This document shows positions 59,981 through 64,000 of a stretch of DNA of 64,000 nt, piece after piece; positions within the stretch are counted from its first letter, which is position 1, and each line of letters opens with the position of its first letter. Under the pieces are notes generated by a model. That model had not been told where the DNA came from and ran no database searches. It worked only from the letters and a program-made list of their open reading frames with translations. Position numbers and translations under genes: made by a program. The stretch comes from Wenyingzhuangia sp. 2_MG-2023 (GTDB lineage Bacteria; Bacteroidota; Bacteroidia; Flavobacteriales; Flavobacteriaceae): the NCBI RefSeq assembly GCF_030548295.1, contig NZ_JAUOSB010000008.1:90842-154841 (forward strand). The letters run 5' to 3'.

Positions 59981-62407
59981 ATGAAATCCCCAAAGCATAG
60001 AATTACATTTAAAGTTTTAACAGGTTACATCATTCTTGGAGTTTTGGCTACCATTTGTGGAGTGCTGCTGTTTTCAGAAATTAAAACGTTTACACAAATT
60101 CAGAAACAAGATATTTCTGATCGAAGTAAGATTGTAAAAGTGGGAAGTTTAATTGCAGATATCTATGAAAATGAGAGCATGTCTAGGGTTGCTATTCAAT
60201 TGAATTCAGTAAAAAAATTCAATGAATACGTTGCTGAAAACGAACAATTGTTGTTAAAAATAGACTCCCTAAATTTTATAGTTGATAATGAGTTTCAGGC
60301 AGTAATATTAGATAGTGTCAAACTAATTATAGATGACAAACTAAAAAATATCATTGGGTTAAAAAAATTAAAAGGTGCTGATAATTCAGACGAATCAATT
60401 GATACTGCGATTGAAAAATTAAGCTCAATAGATTCCATTTTAGGAAAAATGTTCCAAACAGATTTTACTAAAAACTTAAAAGCATTAGATAGAAAAACAC
60501 GTCAGAATATAGAGGAGTATATGAAGATTTTAGATGGATACAATCCTGAGAAATCTAATGAAAATTTAGATCAGAGCCAGGTAGATTCTTTACTTACAGT
60601 TTCTAAAAACATGTTAAAAGAAGCTCAAAGAGGTATTGACATACAGCGTAGATCTTTACAGAGAAAAGAACGAGAATTGGTTGAAAATGATATTGTGATT
60701 TCTAGAAAATTACGAGAATTGTTAAATGCTTTGGAGCGAGACATTGTTGAGCACACTCATACAATCAACATACAAAGAGAAAAAACACTCAACCATAGTA
60801 GAAACATTATTTTGTTTGCGGCAGCCGTAGGGTTTATCATCATGATTGTTTTTTCGATTATTTTTTTAAATGATTTCTGGAAAGGACAACGTTACCGTAA
60901 ACAATTGGAAGAGGCTCATGAAACCACTTCTTCACTTTTAAAGAGTAGAGAACAAATCATTTCTATGGTAAGTCATGATTTACGAACGCCACTAAACACC
61001 ATTTCGGGCTACAGTGAATTGTTGCAAAAATCAACAGAAAGCACCAAAGAAATCAATTATATTGAACACATACAAAGCGCATCCGCATACATGGCACAGT
61101 TGGTTGACGATCTTTTAGAGTTTTCAAAACTAGAAAATAACAACATATCTATTGCAGCTGCTCCTTTTGATTTGGAGAAATTAATTCATGAGATTGTGAA
61201 AAATTCAGAAAGTCTTGTGCAGAATAAATCAATAAATTTTGTAGTTGATGTAGAGGAATCTATAGATAGTTTTGTGGTGAGTGATTCTTTTAGGATCAAA
61301 CAAATTTTGTACAATTTAATCATCAATGCTTACAAGTTCACCAATCAAGGAACCATAACTGTTAAAAGTTTTATAGAAAAAGATAAGAATAAAAACATGT
61401 TGTGTATTGCTGTAAAGGATACGGGAACAGGGATAGGCAAAGACCAACAAAAAAATATTTTCAAAGCATTTACGCAAGGAAACAATGCCAAAGAAAACAA
61501 ACAACATGGTTTTGGTTTGGGATTGACGATTTCTAAAAAATTGTCAGAATTGTTAGGAGGAACCATCATTTTAGAAAGTGAGATGGGAAAGGGAAGTACT
61601 TTTACTTTAAAAATTCCAGTTGTTTTTTCTGAAAAAGTAGTGAAAACAGAAAAGTTCGTCAAAACAGAATTGCTTTTTGATATCAAAATTTTAGTGGTTG
61701 AGGACGATGTTTCTATGCGACAACTTTTAAAAGATTTGTTAGCACAATACGGTATAGTATCTCACATTTTTGAAAATGCTCAAAAAGCGCTAGAGGTGAT
61801 AGATACACTTAGTTATGATTTGGTTTTGACAGACATTCAACTCCCAAAAATGAATGGTATCCATTTTATGGAGGTTCTTAAAAAAAGAGAATCCTATCAA
61901 CAGCAACCTATTGTGGCAATGACAGGAAGGTCAAATTTGTCAGTGGAGGATTATAAAGATAGTGGTTTTTCCGAAGTGTTGTTAAAACCTTTTAGTACTG
62001 AAAGATTAGAGCATGTATTGTCACAGTTTTTTGAATCTAATTTGTCTAAAGAAAAACATCAAATTAACAAAGAAATACTCAAAAAAGCAGAAGGGTTTAA
62101 TTTAGACTCTCTAAGTTCTTTTTTAGGGAATGATACCGATGCTATAAAAAATACCTTATCAGTTTTTTTAGAAGATACTCAAAAAAACAGGTTGTTATTG
62201 ATACAAGCAGAAAAGGAAAATGATATTTCAACAATCAATGAAACTAGTCATAAAATGTTGAGTATGTTTAAGCAATTAGAGGTTGCCGCTGTTATTCCTT
62301 ATTTGGAAATTTTTGAAACCACAACAAATGTAAAATCATCTCATTTTAAGGAATTTGAAAAGGCTTTAGATGTTTTTATAAGCTCTTTAAAATCAGTTGT
62401 AGATTAA
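59981..62407 (+). CDS. Hybrid sensor histidine kinase with receiver and HPt domains
   Basis: The 808-residue protein has a membrane helix at about residues 10-30, a periplasmic helical sensor region (about 31-268, strong coiled coil), a second helix (about 270-292), a HisKA domain with His332 in SHDLRTPLNT, an ATPase domain with KDTGTGIGKDQQ and FGLGLTISKKL, a receiver with Asp618, and a C-terminal HPt-like bundle with His757 in TSHKMLSMFKQ. A His-Asp-His relay is thus present in one chain. The next receiver is probably the convergent sigma-54 regulator, whose gene overlaps it by four bases. Confidence 0.92.
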   Translation: MKSPKHRITFKVLTGYIILGVLATICGVLLFSEIKTFTQIQKQDISDRSKIVKVGSLIADIYENESMSRVAIQLNSVKKFNEYVAENEQLLLKIDSLNFIVDNEFQAVILDSVKLIIDDKLKNIIGLKKLKGADNSDESIDTAIEKLSSIDSILGKMFQTDFTKNLKALDRKTRQNIEEYMKILDGYNPEKSNENLDQSQVDSLLTVSKNMLKEAQRGIDIQRRSLQRKERELVENDIVISRKLRELLNALERDIVEHTHTINIQREKTLNHSRNIILFAAAVGFIIMIVFSIIFLNDFWKGQRYRKQLEEAHETTSSLLKSREQIISMVSHDLRTPLNTISGYSELLQKSTESTKEINYIEHIQSASAYMAQLVDDLLEFSKLENNNISIAAAPFDLEKLIHEIVKNSESLVQNKSINFVVDVEESIDSFVVSDSFRIKQILYNLIINAYKFTNQGTITVKSFIEKDKNKNMLCIAVKDTGTGIGKDQQKNIFKAFTQGNNAKENKQHGFGLGLTISKKLSELLGGTIILESEMGKGSTFTLKIPVVFSEKVVKTEKFVKTELLFDIKILVVEDDVSMRQLLKDLLAQYGIVSHIFENAQKALEVIDTLSYDLVLTDIQLPKMNGIHFMEVLKKRESYQQQPIVAMTGRSNLSVEDYKDSGFSEVLLKPFSTERLEHVLSQFFESNLSKEKHQINKEILKKAEGFNLDSLSSFLGNDTDAIKNTLSVFLEDTQKNRLLLIQAEKENDISTINETSHKMLSMFKQLEVAAVIPYLEIFETTTNVKSSHFKEFEKALDVFISSLKSVVD

Positions 62408-63744
62408 GATAAATTGTACTGTTTCATTTTATTGTACAATGTTTTTCGGGTAATGTTTAGTAATTTTGAAGCTTGAGTTTTATTGTTGTCAGCTTCTTCT
62501 AAAGCACTTAAAATAAGTTCTTTTTCATTTTCTTTAGTAGAAAATTTTTGGGTGTTTGTGCTGGTTTTTTGAGGTTGCAACAACTCAGAAGGTAAGGTGT
62601 TTTTATCTATTACATCTGTTTGTGTTAGCAACGTAGCTCTTTTGACAATGTTAGACAATTCGCGTAAATTACCTGGCCATTGGTAGTTTTGAAACAGGGT
62701 CAATACTTCTTTTGAAAATCCTACAATGGATTTGTTCAATTGTGCATTTGCTTTTTCTAAAAAGAAATCTGCATAAAGAATCAAGTCGTCATTTCTTTCT
62801 TTTAAGTTGGGTACTTTGATAGAAAATTCATTCAAACGATGATATAAATCTTCACGAAAATCACCTTCTTCTACTGCGTTTAATAGATCTTCATTTGTTG
62901 CGGTAATCAATCGGATGTCTACCAATATTTCATCACTGCTTCCTATTGGTTTGACTTTTCTTTCTTGCAAGGCTCTTAACAATTGAATTTGATTTTCATA
63001 GGTTAAATTTCCTACTTCATCCAAAAAAAGAGTACCTCCATTGGCAGCTTCAAAATGTCCTATTTTATCGTTAATGGCTCCTGTAAAAGAACCTTTTTTG
63101 TGTCCAAAAAATTCACTTGAAGCAATTTCTTTTGGAATAGCACCACAATCAACAGCTACAAAAGGTTGGTCACTTCTTAAGCTCTTTAAATGAATGTTTT
63201 TTGCAACAACTTCTTTTCCGGTACCACTTTCACCTGTAATCAATACCGACATACTTGTGGGAGCTACCAAATTGATATACTCATTTAATGTTTTGGAAGC
63301 TGCACTAATTCCTTCTACAAAATCTTTTTTTGAGGAATTTTTAGTGGTTTTTATTTTTGTTTTAGGAGTGGCAATTTCTGTTTGCTGAACTTCCAGAGCA
63401 TTGCTAATCACTTCCAATACTTCATTAGGATTGAAAGGTTTAGAAATATAATCAAAAGCTCCTTGCTTCATGGCTTTTACAGCTGTAGAAACCTCTGCAT
63501 AACTAGTCATTAAAACCACAGGAGTTAAATTTTGTTGATCTTTTATTTGTTTCAATAAAGCAATTCCATCACCATCGGGGAGTCGTAGGTCTGTAAAAAT
63601 CAAATCGTAATCTTGCTTTTTCAAACATTGTGTAGCATTTTGAAGCGTGTAACTAACATCAACCACATACTGATGACGTTCCAAAAAATGCTTTAACATT
63701 TTAGAAAACGTAACATCATCTTCTACTAATAGTATCTGTTTCAT
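62404..63744 (-). CDS. NtrC-family sigma-54-dependent response regulator
   Basis: The 446-residue protein has a receiver with Asp52 in LIFTDLRLPDGDG, an AAA+ domain with Walker A GESGTGKE (171-178), the sigma-54 contact loop as GSFTGA (218-223) and Walker B TLFLDEVG (238-245), and a Fis-type HTH at the end (KTQASKLLNITRKTLYNKM). It activates RpoN promoters when phosphorylated. It is convergent with and overlaps the hybrid kinase gene by four bases, which is its likely partner. Confidence 0.94.
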   Translation of the reverse strand: MKQILLVEDDVTFSKMLKHFLERHQYVVDVSYTLQNATQCLKKQDYDLIFTDLRLPDGDGIALLKQIKDQQNLTPVVLMTSYAEVSTAVKAMKQGAFDYISKPFNPNEVLEVISNALEVQQTEIATPKTKIKTTKNSSKKDFVEGISAASKTLNEYINLVAPTSMSVLITGESGTGKEVVAKNIHLKSLRSDQPFVAVDCGAIPKEIASSEFFGHKKGSFTGAINDKIGHFEAANGGTLFLDEVGNLTYENQIQLLRALQERKVKPIGSSDEILVDIRLITATNEDLLNAVEEGDFREDLYHRLNEFSIKVPNLKERNDDLILYADFFLEKANAQLNKSIVGFSKEVLTLFQNYQWPGNLRELSNIVKRATLLTQTDVIDKNTLPSELLQPQKTSTNTQKFSTKENEKELILSALEEADNNKTQASKLLNITRKTLYNKMKQYNLS

Positions 63745-63805
63745 AAAATAGTGCTTATTGTTACAAAAATATTAAGTTCTCAGGACTTATGTGTTTAAAT
63801 AATAT

Positions 63806-63839
63806 AAAAAAGGACGTTTTGAATAAAACGTCCTTTTTT
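63806..63839 (-). terminator. Terminator after the PepSY-like gene
   Basis: A 15-base-pair perfect stem (63806-63820 with 63825-63839) with a GAAT loop has A and T runs on both sides. Confidence 0.88.
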
Positions 63840-63883
63840 AATAGCGTTGATGATGTTTATTGACATCTATCTAATTGCTGAAA

Positions 63884-64000
63884 TTATTTGATAGTCCCTT
63901 CTTCTAACCAGTTTCCGTCTTTATCTACATAAGCAATGTTTGTAGTTCCGTCAACGGTCAATTCTAATTTGTATTGCTCGCTACCGTTTGTGTAAGCTTT
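63884..64000 (-). CDS. PepSY-like domain protein, 3' end only
   Basis: The last 38 codons of a leftward gene enter the window, with the stop at 63886-63884. The translation KAYTNGSEQYKLELTV, followed by IAYVDKDGNWLEEG, resembles the second half of a PepSY-like (PF11396, PepSY_like) repeat, a small secreted domain common in Bacteroidota. The N-terminus and any signal peptide lie outside the window. Confidence 0.65.
   Translation of the reverse strand, partial: KAYTNGSEQYKLELTVDGTTNIAYVDKDGNWLEEGTIK

Noticed and set aside
1..64000. CRISPR arrays, rRNA or tRNA genes, insertion sequences, prophage genes
   Set aside because: Reading both strands I found no regularly spaced repeats, no transposase or integrase motifs and no RNA gene signatures. 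A covariance-model scan would be needed to exclude small RNAs.

Overview
The window is AT-rich chromosomal DNA from a marine-type member of the Flavobacteriaceae (Bacteroidota). Evidence for this is the gliding lipoprotein gene gldI, the flavobacterial pair DUF6452/DUF6048, TonB-linked outer-membrane proteins with carboxypeptidase-like N-domains, an outer-membrane lipoprotein style with acidic residues after the lipid cysteine, a GH16 algal-polysaccharide hydrolase, and promoters of the Bacteroidota type (TTG, about 18 bases, TAnnTTTG). I see no rRNA, tRNA, CRISPR array or insertion sequence.

Layout. 1-953: the 5' part of an acyl-CoA reductase (LuxC family) divergent from a two-cluster ferredoxin. 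1245-8443: a tandemly duplicated two-gene cassette; each copy has a PhoX-like (DUF839) lipoprotein on a short collagen-like Gly-X-Y stalk, a strong intrinsic terminator, and then a di-heme MauG/cytochrome c peroxidase lipoprotein. 8619-11402: a SIR2 plus HerA two-gene antiphage defence system. 11566-13619: a YCII/DGPF protein, a DUF1569 protein and an ECF42-type sigma factor in one operon. 13616-16323: cydAB with a small membrane protein. 16517-24455: a DUF2461 gene and a long leftward block (CarboxypepD-like protein, EEP nuclease-family protein, two rhomboids, mutL, ribH, a TPR protein). 24593-31065: recF and a DUF721/DciA-like gene, then a TonB receptor, a TPR-like protein and a LytS/LytTR two-component pair whose upstream regions share a duplicated motif.

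31110-44714: a zinc-protease/beta-propeller outer-membrane protein, mutS2 without Smr domain, ung, a small DUF2335 cassette, a SUI1 factor, a 2OG oxygenase, DUF6048/DUF6452, a DEAD-box helicase with an RG-rich tail, an alkylation-repair pair (AraC-MGMT fusion and AlkB) and ndk. 44817-49856: nrnA-like DHH phosphoesterase, gldI, FKBP isomerase, cysS, yidD and lgt, a block rich in lipoprotein and envelope biogenesis functions. 49947-59853: a GH16 hydrolase, an FAD monooxygenase with an N-terminal cysteine-pair domain, a large beta-barrel protein with an RG-rich tail, an SF1 helicase and a YdeI-like protein. 59981-64000: a hybrid histidine kinase convergent with an NtrC-type sigma-54 regulator, then the 3' end of a PepSY-like protein.

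The parts I consider most worth study are the duplicated PhoX-like/di-heme peroxidase cassette with an internal terminator in both copies, and the LytTR-linked duplicated promoter motif. The SIR2-HerA pair is a known defence type and not new in itself.
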